The translations under genes were made by a program, and so were the position numbers. A stretch of 64,000 nucleotides of DNA, from the NCBI GenBank assembly GCA_023423655.1, contig JAFAFE010000006.1, forward strand, positions 682,001 through 746,000, in the 5' to 3' direction. The first letter of the stretch is position 1. Each line of letters begins with the position of its first letter. A model generated the notes under the pieces. It was not told the origin of the DNA. It saw only the letters and a program-made list of their open reading frames with translations, and made no database searches. This document shows positions 43,249 to 51,719 of the stretch, piece by piece. Source of the stretch: Pseudomonadota bacterium (lineage in GTDB: Bacteria > Pseudomonadota > Alphaproteobacteria > Sphingomonadales > Sphingomonadaceae).

Positions 43249-43773
43249 ATGAAAATCATCACCGAAAAGCAGCCGATCGTTGCCGATCAGGCCGGTGTCT
43301 GGGAGGGGGAATATGTTCACCTCGACGCCGATCATAATATCATCGACCGCCACAAATCGCGCCTTGTCTGCCGCTTGACGGACGGCCCAGACGGCGAAGC
43401 GAAACTGAGCCAGACCAACATCTACACATGGGATGATGGCACGCAGGAAATCCGCTATTTTGACGGCATGTTCGAAGGCGACCGCATCTGGATCAAGAAT
43501 GATTTGATCGACGGTTTTGTCGGCGCGCTTGATTATGACGAAACCAACCGCACCATCATGGTCGGCTGGACCCGCACCCACGAACCCGATTTCCGTTACT
43601 ATGAAATGATTACGGTCGCCGAAGATGGCGAGGCCAAGAACCGCACTTGGCACTGGTATCGCAAGGGCCGCCTGTTCCAGCGCACCGTCATCAACGAAAA
43701 ACGGGTGTCGCGCGATTGGGAGGCATATGACGACCCAAGCTATTACAGCTTCCGCGAAAGGGCACCGCTATGA
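43249..43773 (+). CDS. Hypothetical soluble protein, first gene of the LysR-linked operon
   Basis: A 174-residue protein with the start ATG 43249 and a clear GAGAGGA upstream. No signal peptide or membrane helix. It is rich in aromatic and charged residues in alternating strands (GVWEGEYVHLDADHNIIDRHKSRLVCRL, QTNIYTWDDGTQEIRYFDGMFEGDRIWI, RTWHWYRKGRLFQRTVINEKRVSRDW), as in a lipocalin-like beta-barrel such as DUF3598; this likeness is tentative. The nitrilase-like gene overlaps its stop (ATGA). It may bind the substrate of the operon; unknown. Confidence 0.62.
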   Translation: MKIITEKQPIVADQAGVWEGEYVHLDADHNIIDRHKSRLVCRLTDGPDGEAKLSQTNIYTWDDGTQEIRYFDGMFEGDRIWIKNDLIDGFVGALDYDETNRTIMVGWTRTHEPDFRYYEMITVAEDGEAKNRTWHWYRKGRLFQRTVINEKRVSRDWEAYDDPSYYSFRERAPL

Positions 43774-44933
43774 GCGAAAAATCCCTTTCCAGAAGAACAT
43801 TATTGGGAGCGGCGGGGGGCGTAGGCCTCTCCGCCGCGCTCGGCGTTTCAACGCCCGCCCTTGCTCAGACCTCTGCCAGTGGCAAAGTGCCTGCGCACCC
43901 CAAGGCGAACGTCACTATCAACCCGGACGGCACCTATCCGGTCGTCCCGCTTGCCAAACAAAGCTGGACCTTGGGCGTCGCGCAATCGCGCTCGCTGCCG
44001 GTTGACCTCAAGCGGGTCGCCGCGAGCCGCCGCGATAATCTCAATCATATGATTGACCTCATTGACGCAGCCTTTGCCTTTGGCGGCGGGCCTGACCTGC
44101 TCTTCTTCCACGAATTTCCGATCACCGGATTTGGCGCTGGCTGGAGCCGCGCCGATGTATTGAAAATCGCGATCGAGATTCCGGGCGAGGAAACCGAAGC
44201 GCTCGCCAAAAAAGCGCGCCAATATGGCATTTATCTGGTGTTCGGCTCCTATGCCAAGGATCCCGCTTGGCCCGGCCATGTCTTGTCGATTACGACGATC
44301 ATGGGCCCCGATGGCAGCATCCTCGCGCGCGATTGGAAGGCGCGCAACATCAAGGGCGTATTTGGCGGCGAAATCGAGCTGTTCACCACCACCATCTATG
44401 ATGTGCTGGACCGGTTCGTCGAAATGTATGGCCGGGATGCAATTTTGCCCGTGGTCAAAACCCCTATCGGCAATCTTGCCACCAGCTCGGTCCAGCGGGA
44501 ACCCGAACTGTTCCGCGCGCTCGCGATGAAGGGTGCGGAGGTCATCCTGCGCACCGCGACCGGCGGTTTTGTGCCGTCCGATATTGCGGTCACCTCGCTC
44601 TATAACAGCGTCTATACCGCCGTGTGCAACAATGCGGTGTCGCCGGGGTCGCCTTTCTTTGAAGATAGCAATGCCGGAGGCTCTGCCATTTACGGCCCCG
44701 ATGGCGAAGCGATGGCGATGGCCAAATCGCCCAATGAAACTTTGGTATCGGCGCGCATCCCCATCGGCACGTTCCGCGCGCGCCATCGCCAGCCGACCAT
44801 CCATCCGCAGCTTTATGATGATGTGATGAACCAATATAATCCGCGCTTTGCCCCCAATTTGTTCAGCGATTATCTGCCCACCGATTTGAAGGATGCGGGG
44901 CGTTATCTGCGTGACAAAGGCCGGTGGAAATGA
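43770..44933 (+). CDS. Nitrilase-superfamily protein, Tat-exported, catalytic Cys replaced by Ser
   Basis: A 387-residue protein of the carbon-nitrogen hydrolase fold. It has a Tat signal (SLSRRTLLGAAGG, twin Arg 8-9, then AALGVSTPALAQ) so it is folded before export. The family Glu (E115, FFHEFPITGF) and Lys (K190, RDWKARNIKG) are visible. The third catalytic residue is normally a Cys in an ICYD-type motif; here the aligned stretch is NLATSSVQREPELFRAL, with Ser239 instead. It may act with Ser, bind without catalysis or be a structural partner. It is coupled to both neighbours by ATGA overlaps. Confidence 0.78.
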   Translation: MSEKSLSRRTLLGAAGGVGLSAALGVSTPALAQTSASGKVPAHPKANVTINPDGTYPVVPLAKQSWTLGVAQSRSLPVDLKRVAASRRDNLNHMIDLIDAAFAFGGGPDLLFFHEFPITGFGAGWSRADVLKIAIEIPGEETEALAKKARQYGIYLVFGSYAKDPAWPGHVLSITTIMGPDGSILARDWKARNIKGVFGGEIELFTTTIYDVLDRFVEMYGRDAILPVVKTPIGNLATSSVQREPELFRALAMKGAEVILRTATGGFVPSDIAVTSLYNSVYTAVCNNAVSPGSPFFEDSNAGGSAIYGPDGEAMAMAKSPNETLVSARIPIGTFRARHRQPTIHPQLYDDVMNQYNPRFAPNLFSDYLPTDLKDAGRYLRDKGRWK

Positions 44934-45664
44934 GCGCCATCGTCCGGACCATTACCGGCACGCTCCATTATACCAGCACCAAGCCCGAACGCATGGGGCA
45001 GGAACGTGGCCGTGAGCAGTTCCGCATCGACATCCATGCCGATGGCGCGCGCGTGATTGCTGCGCATGGTGAAATTGACGATGTCCCCGCCGTAGTGCGC
45101 GATGTCAATCTGCGCTTTGATGCCGATGGCCGCCCGCAGGAAAGCTTTGTCCGTATTGCAGTGGGCGGGGAATTCCGCGGCTCCGGCTGGTTCCGCTTTT
45201 CGGACACAGAGGCCGAGTGTGAAGCCTTCACCAGCGTCGAAGGGCGCGTATCGCAACGCATCGCCTTGGCCGAACCGCTCATAGCGTTCGGCAGTCATGC
45301 GATGGTCAATGACGGCTTCCACCTCAATCTTTATGATTTGAGCCAAGGGCCGGGCGTGCAGATTTTCAAAAATCTGATGCTTTCCTCCCCCGACCATCGC
45401 GGGGCAACCGGGCCGATGCTGTTCGCGATTGATCTCGCCATCGAATATGTCGGCAGGGAAGAAATAACGGTCGGCGCGGGCAGCTTTGATGCGCTCCATT
45501 TCCGCTTTACCGATATTCCGGGGTTGCTGCTCGAACATCCGCCCTATAATTTATGGTGCACGAGTGACGGCGATTATGTTCTGCTGAAAGCCGAAGTCGG
45601 TGGCTATATGCAAACCGCCTATGAACTGACTGCCTATACGCAAACAGGAGCCGCCTCATGCTGA
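44930..45664 (+). CDS. Hypothetical protein, third gene of the LysR-linked operon
   Basis: A 244-residue protein without a signal peptide, beginning MSAIVRTITGTLHYTSTKPERMGQERGREQF, with alternating beta-strands across its length (FRIDIHADGARVIAAHGEIDD, FVRIAVGGEFRGSGWFRFSD, FHLNLYDLSQGPGV) and one Cys pair far apart. It shows no recognised family; a substrate-binding or beta-barrel-like role is possible. It overlaps its neighbours by 4 bp (upstream) and 7 bp (downstream), so it is expressed with them. Confidence 0.6.
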   Translation: MSAIVRTITGTLHYTSTKPERMGQERGREQFRIDIHADGARVIAAHGEIDDVPAVVRDVNLRFDADGRPQESFVRIAVGGEFRGSGWFRFSDTEAECEAFTSVEGRVSQRIALAEPLIAFGSHAMVNDGFHLNLYDLSQGPGVQIFKNLMLSSPDHRGATGPMLFAIDLAIEYVGREEITVGAGSFDALHFRFTDIPGLLLEHPPYNLWCTSDGDYVLLKAEVGGYMQTAYELTAYTQTGAASC

Positions 45665-46320
45665 TCGCATGGATATTGGCGGCGCATATTGCAGTGCTGG
45701 GCTATTGGCTCGGCTCCGAATTCGTCATCAATTCAACCTATCGCTATGTGTCCTACAGCGACAAAATGCCGTTTGAAGAACGGTCGCGCTTGATGGAACA
45801 TGTCATGCACGTCGACCAGCACGTCCGCTATGCGCTGGTGCTGCAAGCGACGTTGGGGCCGATATTGGCAATTCTATACGGCTATATTCCGGGCGGAAAT
45901 GGAGCGGCCATCGGCATCGCAATATTCGGCGCGCTGTGGTTCGTCTTTGTCGAGTTGGTGCATCGCCTGCGCCATAGCAGCATCGGCAAAACTCTGGGCG
46001 CGATAGATCGCGGGTCGCGCTATGTGTTGATGACGGTGCTGGTCGCGACCGCGCTCGGCCTTATCGGCGGGGCATGGCCGATGCCTTCATGGCTGCGCTG
46101 GAAGCTCGCCCTATTTGCAGGGGTGATGATGTGCGGTGTCGGTATCCGCATCGCGCTCATCGCGCATTTCCGTACTTGGGCGGTCATGGCGCGCGAGGGG
46201 CCGAATGACACGACCAATACAATCATCAAGCGCACCTATGTGCGCGCAACATCGGTTTTGCTGTTACTGTGGGTCTTCATTGCCGCAATTACCGTCATCA
46301 GCGTGATGAAACCGGCATGA
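45658..46320 (+). CDS. Polytopic membrane protein with conserved-looking His residues
   Basis: A 220-residue integral membrane protein with about five transmembrane segments. His residues lie at or near membrane edges (ILAAHIAVLGYWLG, MEHVMHVDQHVRYAL, ELVHRLRHSS, IAHFRTW), which would suit heme or quinone binding; this resembles CopD-like or COG5615-type membrane proteins. It lies between an unknown soluble protein and an FAD-linked oxidase, so an electron-transfer role is plausible. It overlaps both neighbours. Function is inference. Confidence 0.6.
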   Translation: MLIAWILAAHIAVLGYWLGSEFVINSTYRYVSYSDKMPFEERSRLMEHVMHVDQHVRYALVLQATLGPILAILYGYIPGGNGAAIGIAIFGALWFVFVELVHRLRHSSIGKTLGAIDRGSRYVLMTVLVATALGLIGGAWPMPSWLRWKLALFAGVMMCGVGIRIALIAHFRTWAVMAREGPNDTTNTIIKRTYVRATSVLLLLWVFIAAITVISVMKPA

Positions 46321-47915
46321 GCGCGCATGACGCCTTGATTGCCGCGCTGGTAGCGCAGGTCGGTCAGCGTGCGGTGCATATTGACGAAGCATCGCTTCTG
46401 GAAGCCACACATGATGTCCATCTATCGGGCGCATGTCCGGCGGCGGTGGTGACACCGGCCTCCGCCGAACAGGTTGCGGCCATCGTCAAAGTGGCAGCGG
46501 CGCATGATTATGTCCTCATCCCGCGCGGCGGCGGATTAAGCTATACCGGCGGCTATGCCGCGTCGACGGCCAAGTCCATCGCGCTTGATATGCGGCAGAT
46601 GAGCCGCATCCTCGACATAGCGCCCGACGATATGACGATCACCGTCGAAGCGGGCGTGACCTGGCGGCAGATTGATGTGGCGTTGAAGCCTTTGGGGCTG
46701 CGCCTGCCCTTTATCGGCACCTTTTCCGGCGCGGGCGCGACCGTCGGCGGCGGGCTCAGTCAGGGCGCGCTTTTCTTCGGCTCGGCGCGGTACGGGTCGG
46801 CGGCAGAGATTGTTCTGGGCATGGATGTTGTGCTGGCCGATGGGAGCTTGCTGCGCACCGGCCAAGGCGCGCTTGCGGTCCCCTCCAAGCCGATTATGCG
46901 CAACTATGGTCCCGATGTGACCGGGTTATTCACCCATGACGGCGGCATGTTCGGCATCAAGACGGCGGCAAGTTTCCGCCTCATCCGCCGCCCGTCCGAT
47001 TATGGCTATGCAAGCTTTGCCTTTGCCCGCATCGAAGAGGCCGCCGACGCGTTGAGCGAAATCGCGCGCGCTGATCTCGCCGAGGAAATCTATATTCTCG
47101 ATCCCAGCGCGGTCGCGTCTGTCAATGCCGACACCAAGGCCAAGGCCAAAACCGCCGCTGCTGTCGCCCGCAATGCAGGCGGGGCGTTGAAAGCGGTGAA
47201 AGCGCTTGCGGGCCTTGCCAAAGGCGGCACCGATTTCATTCCCGAAGGGCATTTTTCGCTCCATCTGACGGCTGCCGGACGGTCTGCCGCAGCGGTTGAA
47301 GCGGACATATCCGAAGCTACCCACATCGCCTTGGGCGCTGGCGGGATGCTTGTTTCTCCCACTGTTCCGCGTGTCGCCCGCGCGGAACTTTTTTCTAACC
47401 TGAACGGCGTGCTGGGGCCGGGCGGAGGCCGTTGGGCCGCCCTCAATGCCAAAGTCGCGCATAGCGACGCGCGCCGGCTCCTTGCCGCGTTCGACACGAT
47501 GATAGCCCCTTATGCCAACGCGATGGCGCAGCATGGCGTAAGCTATACAAGGCTTGTGTCCGCGCTCGGCAATCATAGTTTCAGCTTTGAACCGGTGTTC
47601 CACTGGCCCGATAGCTGGCACCCGCTGCACAAATCCGCGCCCGATGCAGGCTATGTCGCGAAATTTGTCGAGCCTGCGCCGAACCCCGAAGGCCGTGCGC
47701 TCGTCAATAGGTTGCGCTCCGAAACGTGCGAGCTTTTCCGGGCGCTTGGCGCTGCGTCAAACCAGATCGGGCGCACCTATCCGTTCCGCGCGGCCTTGTC
47801 GCCTGCGCCCGATAAGCTATTAGCATCGCTGAAACATTTGCTCGACCCTGCCGGACGGATGAACCCCGGCGTTTTGGGTTTTGCGCCCCCACTTCACGAG
47901 GAACCGCACCCATGA
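46317..47915 (+). CDS. FAD-linked oxidase/dehydrogenase (PCMH-type FAD-binding)
   Basis: A 532-residue flavoenzyme of the FAD-binding PCMH superfamily. The FAD-binding part (~30-220) carries VAAIVKVAAAHDYVLIPRGGGLSYTGGY and GTFSGAGATVGGGLSQGALFFGSARYG; the C-terminal substrate domain ends with LDPAGRMNPGVLGF, as in glycolate-oxidase/vanillyl-alcohol-oxidase-like enzymes. A cytochrome c gene follows by ATGA overlap, as in p-cresol methylhydroxylase, so it probably passes electrons to that protein. No signal peptide is visible, so how it reaches an exported cytochrome is unclear. Start ATG 46317 overlaps the upstream stop. Confidence 0.83.
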   Translation: MSAHDALIAALVAQVGQRAVHIDEASLLEATHDVHLSGACPAAVVTPASAEQVAAIVKVAAAHDYVLIPRGGGLSYTGGYAASTAKSIALDMRQMSRILDIAPDDMTITVEAGVTWRQIDVALKPLGLRLPFIGTFSGAGATVGGGLSQGALFFGSARYGSAAEIVLGMDVVLADGSLLRTGQGALAVPSKPIMRNYGPDVTGLFTHDGGMFGIKTAASFRLIRRPSDYGYASFAFARIEEAADALSEIARADLAEEIYILDPSAVASVNADTKAKAKTAAAVARNAGGALKAVKALAGLAKGGTDFIPEGHFSLHLTAAGRSAAAVEADISEATHIALGAGGMLVSPTVPRVARAELFSNLNGVLGPGGGRWAALNAKVAHSDARRLLAAFDTMIAPYANAMAQHGVSYTRLVSALGNHSFSFEPVFHWPDSWHPLHKSAPDAGYVAKFVEPAPNPEGRALVNRLRSETCELFRALGAASNQIGRTYPFRAALSPAPDKLLASLKHLLDPAGRMNPGVLGFAPPLHEEPHP

Positions 47916-48286
47916 AAACCGCTCCCCTCTCCGCGCTTGTCGTAGCAAGCCTAACGCTCACCGCTTGCGGGAGTGGCGGCGGTGGAGCGCCCGGCAATGC
48001 GCTCGCGCGCTGTTCGACCTGTCATGCGGTGAAAGCAGGCGACCCCAAACGCTCCGGCCCCAGCCTTGTCGGCATAATCGGCAAAAAAGCGGGGAGCGAA
48101 CAAGGCTATGCCTATTCCGCCGCGATGAAAAATAGCGGTATCATCTGGACCGCAGAAACGCTTGATGCGTTTATGGCCGAACCCAACAAGGTCGTTCCCG
48201 GCAACCGTATGGGCTTTGCCGGAGAGCCGGATGCCGCCAGCCGCAAGGCGATTATCGACGCGATCGGGCAAAGCGCCCAGCCTTAA
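47912..48286 (+). CDS. Class I cytochrome c, lipoprotein
   Basis: A 124-residue cytochrome c with a lipobox (LTLTAC, Cys19), heme motif CSTCH (C34, C37, H38) and a likely axial Met100 in GNRMGF. The fold spacing (GPSLVGIIGKKAGSEQGYAYSAAMKNSGIIWT) is that of cytochrome c of the class I soluble type. It is anchored on the periplasmic side and is the likely electron acceptor for the preceding FAD-linked oxidase. Last gene of the six-gene operon. Confidence 0.9.
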   Translation: MKTAPLSALVVASLTLTACGSGGGGAPGNALARCSTCHAVKAGDPKRSGPSLVGIIGKKAGSEQGYAYSAAMKNSGIIWTAETLDAFMAEPNKVVPGNRMGFAGEPDAASRKAIIDAIGQSAQP

Positions 48287-48478
48287 GCTGTCGCATTTTC
48301 GGTGAGCGCACCAGCCGCGTAACCAGTATTTCGCGGCTGTGATTTTTTGGCAACAATCCCATCGTGATTCGTGCGCCAATCGTAAAATTGGTTGCGGAAG
48401 AAACATCTCCTAATTTCCCTTTTTTGATACTCTAATGGCTTCATTCAAGCCCTTCAGAACTTTGCCATAATATGAACG

Positions 48479-48499
48479 GACAAATATCAAATATTTGTC
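48479..48499. promoter_or_regulatory. Perfect 21-bp palindrome before the TonB receptor gene
   Basis: GACAAATAT pairs with ATATTTGTC around a CAA centre, 82 bp before the receptor ATG. The left arm with its flank, CGGACAAATATC, resembles CGGACAATATAC at 43150, in the LysR promoter region. This suggests shared control by the same LysR regulator. Confidence 0.5.
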
Positions 48500-48580
48500 T
48501 GGACAACTTTTGTAACAATTGTCATGCTGACTCCCGAAGCAGCCAATGCGCGCCCATATTTCGGAGAGGATTTTTCGCTC

Positions 48581-50968
48581 ATGACTGATGCTATTTTACG
48601 GGGGCGCAAGGTTGCGCTCCTGCTTTCGGGCGCAGCTATCGCCCTGACCGCCGCGCCCGCTTGGGCGCAGGACACAGCCCCCGTCGCGGCGGCAGAAGAA
48701 GCCGATAGCGGCGATTCCATCGTCGTTACCGCGCGTAAACGCGAAGAAACTTTGCTCGACGTGCCGATTGCGGTCAATGCGTTCAACGCCGCGTCAATCC
48801 AGGACAAAATGGCGCAGGACGTCGCCGATCTCGCCGATTTCACGCCGGGTCTCCAGATGCAGGAAGCGTTCGGGCGCGGCAATGACCGTCCGATCATCCG
48901 TGGCGGATCGAACATCCTGTTTGGCGACGGCAAAGTCGGCGTATTTATCGACGGCATCCCCTATTTTGGCGACTTTTCCTCGCTCGACCTCACCAATGTC
49001 GAGCGTGTCGAAGTGATTAAAGGCCCGCAATCGGCTGTATTCGGACGCGGCACGCTGACGGGCGTGATCAACGTGGTGATGCGCCGCCCCGGCGCGCGTC
49101 TTAAAGGCACGGTATCAGCAACGGTCGGCAATTTCGGCCGCCGCGAAGCCAGCGCCTCCATCTCCGGCCCGATCACCGAAGGCATAGGCTTTCAAGCAGG
49201 CATCAAATATTTCGATATTGACGGCCAATATATCAACCATGCGGTTCCCGGCGAACGGCTGGGCGACCAGAATACCAAACAATATACCGCTGGCCTTTTC
49301 TTCGATCCCACCCCCGACCTCAAAGCATCGGTGCGCTGGTTCCATCAGGAAGATGATGACGGCCATTTCGCCATCGGAATGCAAACATCGGCGGCGAATA
49401 ATTGCTACATGACGACGCGCCCTTATTATTGCGGCGTGGTCAAGCCGATGGACCGGTTCGGCATCAACACCAACAAGATGTTGCGCCCCGGCACCTATCG
49501 TAATGCAGACCGCTTCCTCGGCGATATTTCCTATGATATTGGCGGGTCGGGTTATGAATTTTCGCTACAGGCGGGCTATAGCGACCTGTTTGAAGTGGTC
49601 GGTGTCGACCAGACCTATGACGCGCGCTCCTTCTTCTTCCTGCCGCCGTCGGTGTGCCGTTTTGCCGGTATCCCCAATCAGGATTGCTCCAAATCAAGCT
49701 TTGAAGCGACCACCGGCACCCGCCGCAAAACGCAAACCTATGAAGCGCGTATCACCTCGCCGGGCGGCGATGCGTTCCGCTGGCGCGTCGGGGCTTTCTA
49801 CAGCATCGACAAACAGCATAGCCTCGAAAAATATCTGGAGCTGAACGAAGTCGGCCCCGAATTGCTCGCCGATGGCCGCCGCGTCAAAAACCTCGCTTTC
49901 TTTGGCGGCGTTGATTTCGACATTACCGACACGCTGACAGTGGGCGCGGAATTGCGCCACCAGATCGACAAGGTGCGCGGCATCACTCCGTCCTACCGTG
50001 TCGGCGATGTGTTTGATGCAGCCTATCTTGGCACCATCAACAATGCCAATCCGAACCAGATTGTCGGTGTCGCCAATGAGCGCAACGCGACGTTCAAGGC
50101 GACCCTGCCGCGCGTCACGATCAATTATAAACCCTCACGCGACCTGTCTTTCTATGCGCAATATTCGCAAGGCAACTCGCCGGGCGGGTTCAACAAGCCG
50201 ACCGCGCCGGAATCGCTTTATAAGGAAGAAAAGCTCATCAACTATGAAGTTGGTGTGAAAACCACCAAATTCGGTTTTGATTATCTGAACCTGTCGGCCT
50301 TCTGGCAGGATTATAAGAACCAGGTGCTGACCAACACATTCGTTGCGAATAATGTGGTCGATTCCTACGCGGTCAATATCGGCCGCACCCGCATCCGCGG
50401 GATCGAACTGGATGGCCAGATTCCGCTTATCGACGATATTTTGAAGCTGCAGTTCAACTACACCTTCCTTGATGCCAAGATCCGTAAAGGGGTGGAGCCG
50501 GAGCGCGCGCTGCAATTGCTCGGCTCCGCGTGCAAGACCGGCACCGGCGTCAATCTCGCCCTCCCCGGCTGTTATGAAGCCGCCTCGATTGCGGGCAACC
50601 GTCCGCCGCTCGTATCCAAGCATAGCGGATCTGTCGGCTTGCGCTTCGAACATGACACGGCGGGCGACCTCACCGTGTTTGCAGGGGCGGATGTGATTTA
50701 CCGCAGCAGCTATTTTGCCCAAGTGCTGAACCTTGCCGAAAGCGGCGATTCCACCAAGGTCAATATGCAGGTTGGCGTCCATGACAATAATGGCCTGCGC
50801 CTGACCGTGTGGGGCAAGAATATGCTCGGCGACAAAACCCCGGCCGGCATTTTGCGTTACCTCGATTTCCCCGCACCCCGCACGCCCACCGGCGATTATG
50901 CGCGCGGCTTTGGCATTACGCCTGCGCGCAAGGCGGAATATGGCGTGACGCTCACGAAATCCTTCTGA
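48581..50968 (+). CDS. TonB-dependent outer-membrane receptor of the catabolic island
   Basis: A 795-residue receptor with a signal peptide (ALLLSGAAIALTAAPAWAQ), TonB-box-like SIVVTARKREETLLDVPIAV, plug domain (FTPGLQMQEAFGRGNDRPIIRGGSNILFGDGKVGVFIDGIPY) and a C-terminal barrel ending GVTLTKSF (aromatic end). The VVTARKREE start and sphingomonad-type barrel are typical of receptors for organic ligands rather than plain siderophores; the ligand is unknown. ATG 48581 is preceded by AGAGGA. A terminator follows it, so it is probably transcribed separately from the genes downstream. Confidence 0.88.
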   Translation: MTDAILRGRKVALLLSGAAIALTAAPAWAQDTAPVAAAEEADSGDSIVVTARKREETLLDVPIAVNAFNAASIQDKMAQDVADLADFTPGLQMQEAFGRGNDRPIIRGGSNILFGDGKVGVFIDGIPYFGDFSSLDLTNVERVEVIKGPQSAVFGRGTLTGVINVVMRRPGARLKGTVSATVGNFGRREASASISGPITEGIGFQAGIKYFDIDGQYINHAVPGERLGDQNTKQYTAGLFFDPTPDLKASVRWFHQEDDDGHFAIGMQTSAANNCYMTTRPYYCGVVKPMDRFGINTNKMLRPGTYRNADRFLGDISYDIGGSGYEFSLQAGYSDLFEVVGVDQTYDARSFFFLPPSVCRFAGIPNQDCSKSSFEATTGTRRKTQTYEARITSPGGDAFRWRVGAFYSIDKQHSLEKYLELNEVGPELLADGRRVKNLAFFGGVDFDITDTLTVGAELRHQIDKVRGITPSYRVGDVFDAAYLGTINNANPNQIVGVANERNATFKATLPRVTINYKPSRDLSFYAQYSQGNSPGGFNKPTAPESLYKEEKLINYEVGVKTTKFGFDYLNLSAFWQDYKNQVLTNTFVANNVVDSYAVNIGRTRIRGIELDGQIPLIDDILKLQFNYTFLDAKIRKGVEPERALQLLGSACKTGTGVNLALPGCYEAASIAGNRPPLVSKHSGSVGLRFEHDTAGDLTVFAGADVIYRSSYFAQVLNLAESGDSTKVNMQVGVHDNNGLRLTVWGKNMLGDKTPAGILRYLDFPAPRTPTGDYARGFGITPARKAEYGVTLTKSF

Positions 50969-50992
50969 AGGATGATCCAGTAGAACCTTTTG

Positions 50993-51030
50993 GGGCAGGC
51001 CCGGTCTTATGGCTGGACCTGCCCTTTTTT
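50993..51030 (+). terminator. Rho-independent terminator after the TonB receptor
   Basis: GGGCAGG (50993-50999) pairs with CCTGCCC (51018-51024), followed by six T. It is 25 bp after the stop at 50968. Confidence 0.82.
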
Positions 51031-51062
51031 CTGTCCTTCCCGTTGTTCAAGAAAGCTTGTTC

Positions 51063-51368
51063 ATGCCCGCTTATCTGATTGTTACCGCGACCATTTCCGA
51101 CCGCGAAGCCTTCCTGTCCGGCTATGGGGCCAAAGCCGCGGCCTTGGTCGAAAAATTCGGCGGCACCTATAAAATGCGCGCGCCCGGTGCGACCTTGCTT
51201 GAAGGCGGGTTCGGCGATGGCGGATCGGTGGTCATTTCCGAATGGCCCGACAGGGAAACCGCACTCGCCTTCTGGAACTCGCCCGAATATAGCGAAGCGA
51301 AAAGCTTGCGGCAGGGCGTCGCCGATTGTCAGGTGCTACTCATCGAAGCGCCCGCCATTTCCGGCTGA
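51063..51368 (+). CDS. DUF1330-family small protein
   Basis: A 101-residue ferredoxin-like-fold protein of the DUF1330 group. It begins MPAYLIVTATISDREAFLSGYGAKAAALVEKFGGTYKMRAPGATLLEG and continues VVISEWPDRETALAFWNSPEYSEAKSLRQ, both family signatures. The usual suggestion is a dimeric alpha-beta-barrel protein acting in small-molecule metabolism; the substrate is unknown. ATG 51063 is chosen, since an earlier in-frame start at 51009 lies within the upstream terminator. It heads a small operon with YciI and quinone reductase genes. Confidence 0.83.
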   Translation: MPAYLIVTATISDREAFLSGYGAKAAALVEKFGGTYKMRAPGATLLEGGFGDGGSVVISEWPDRETALAFWNSPEYSEAKSLRQGVADCQVLLIEAPAISG

Positions 51369-51402
51369 TTTTTTATATTCGCTCAACAGGAGATTAATCC
51401 TC

Positions 51403-51708
51403 ATGTCCAAATTTTTCGCCATCATCACCCGCGACAAGCCCGATGCCAAAGCCACCCGCATGGAGAAACTCAAAGAGCATCTCGCCCATGTCGAAGCAGG
51501 ACTCGACCGTCTGGCGGTCGCAGGGCCATTACGCGATGCGGAAGGGAATTTCGTCGGCTCGCTGCTCGTGGTAAAGGCGGACAGTGAAGCGGATGCGCGG
51601 ACCTTGCTTGAAGCTGATCCCTATTACAAAGCCGATATCTGGTCCGACATCCAGATCAGCGAATTTAATGCCGCCGCCGGAGATTGGGTCGGTGGAAAGA
51701 CGTGGTAA
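51403..51708 (+). CDS. YciI-like small protein
   Basis: A 101-residue YciI-family ferredoxin-like protein (MSKFFAIITRDKPDAKATRMEKLKEHLAHVEAGLDRLAVAGPLRD, then DARTLLEADPYYKADIWSDIQISEF, with the family His in the first part and the conserved Asp-Pro-Tyr stretch). CAGGAG lies ten bases before the ATG. Such proteins are often fused to, or encoded with, oxidoreductases. The DUF1330 gene ends 34 bp before it and the quinone-reductase gene starts 11 bp after it. Confidence 0.82.
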   Translation: MSKFFAIITRDKPDAKATRMEKLKEHLAHVEAGLDRLAVAGPLRDAEGNFVGSLLVVKADSEADARTLLEADPYYKADIWSDIQISEFNAAAGDWVGGKTW

Positions 51709-51719
51709 AGGATAAGCAT

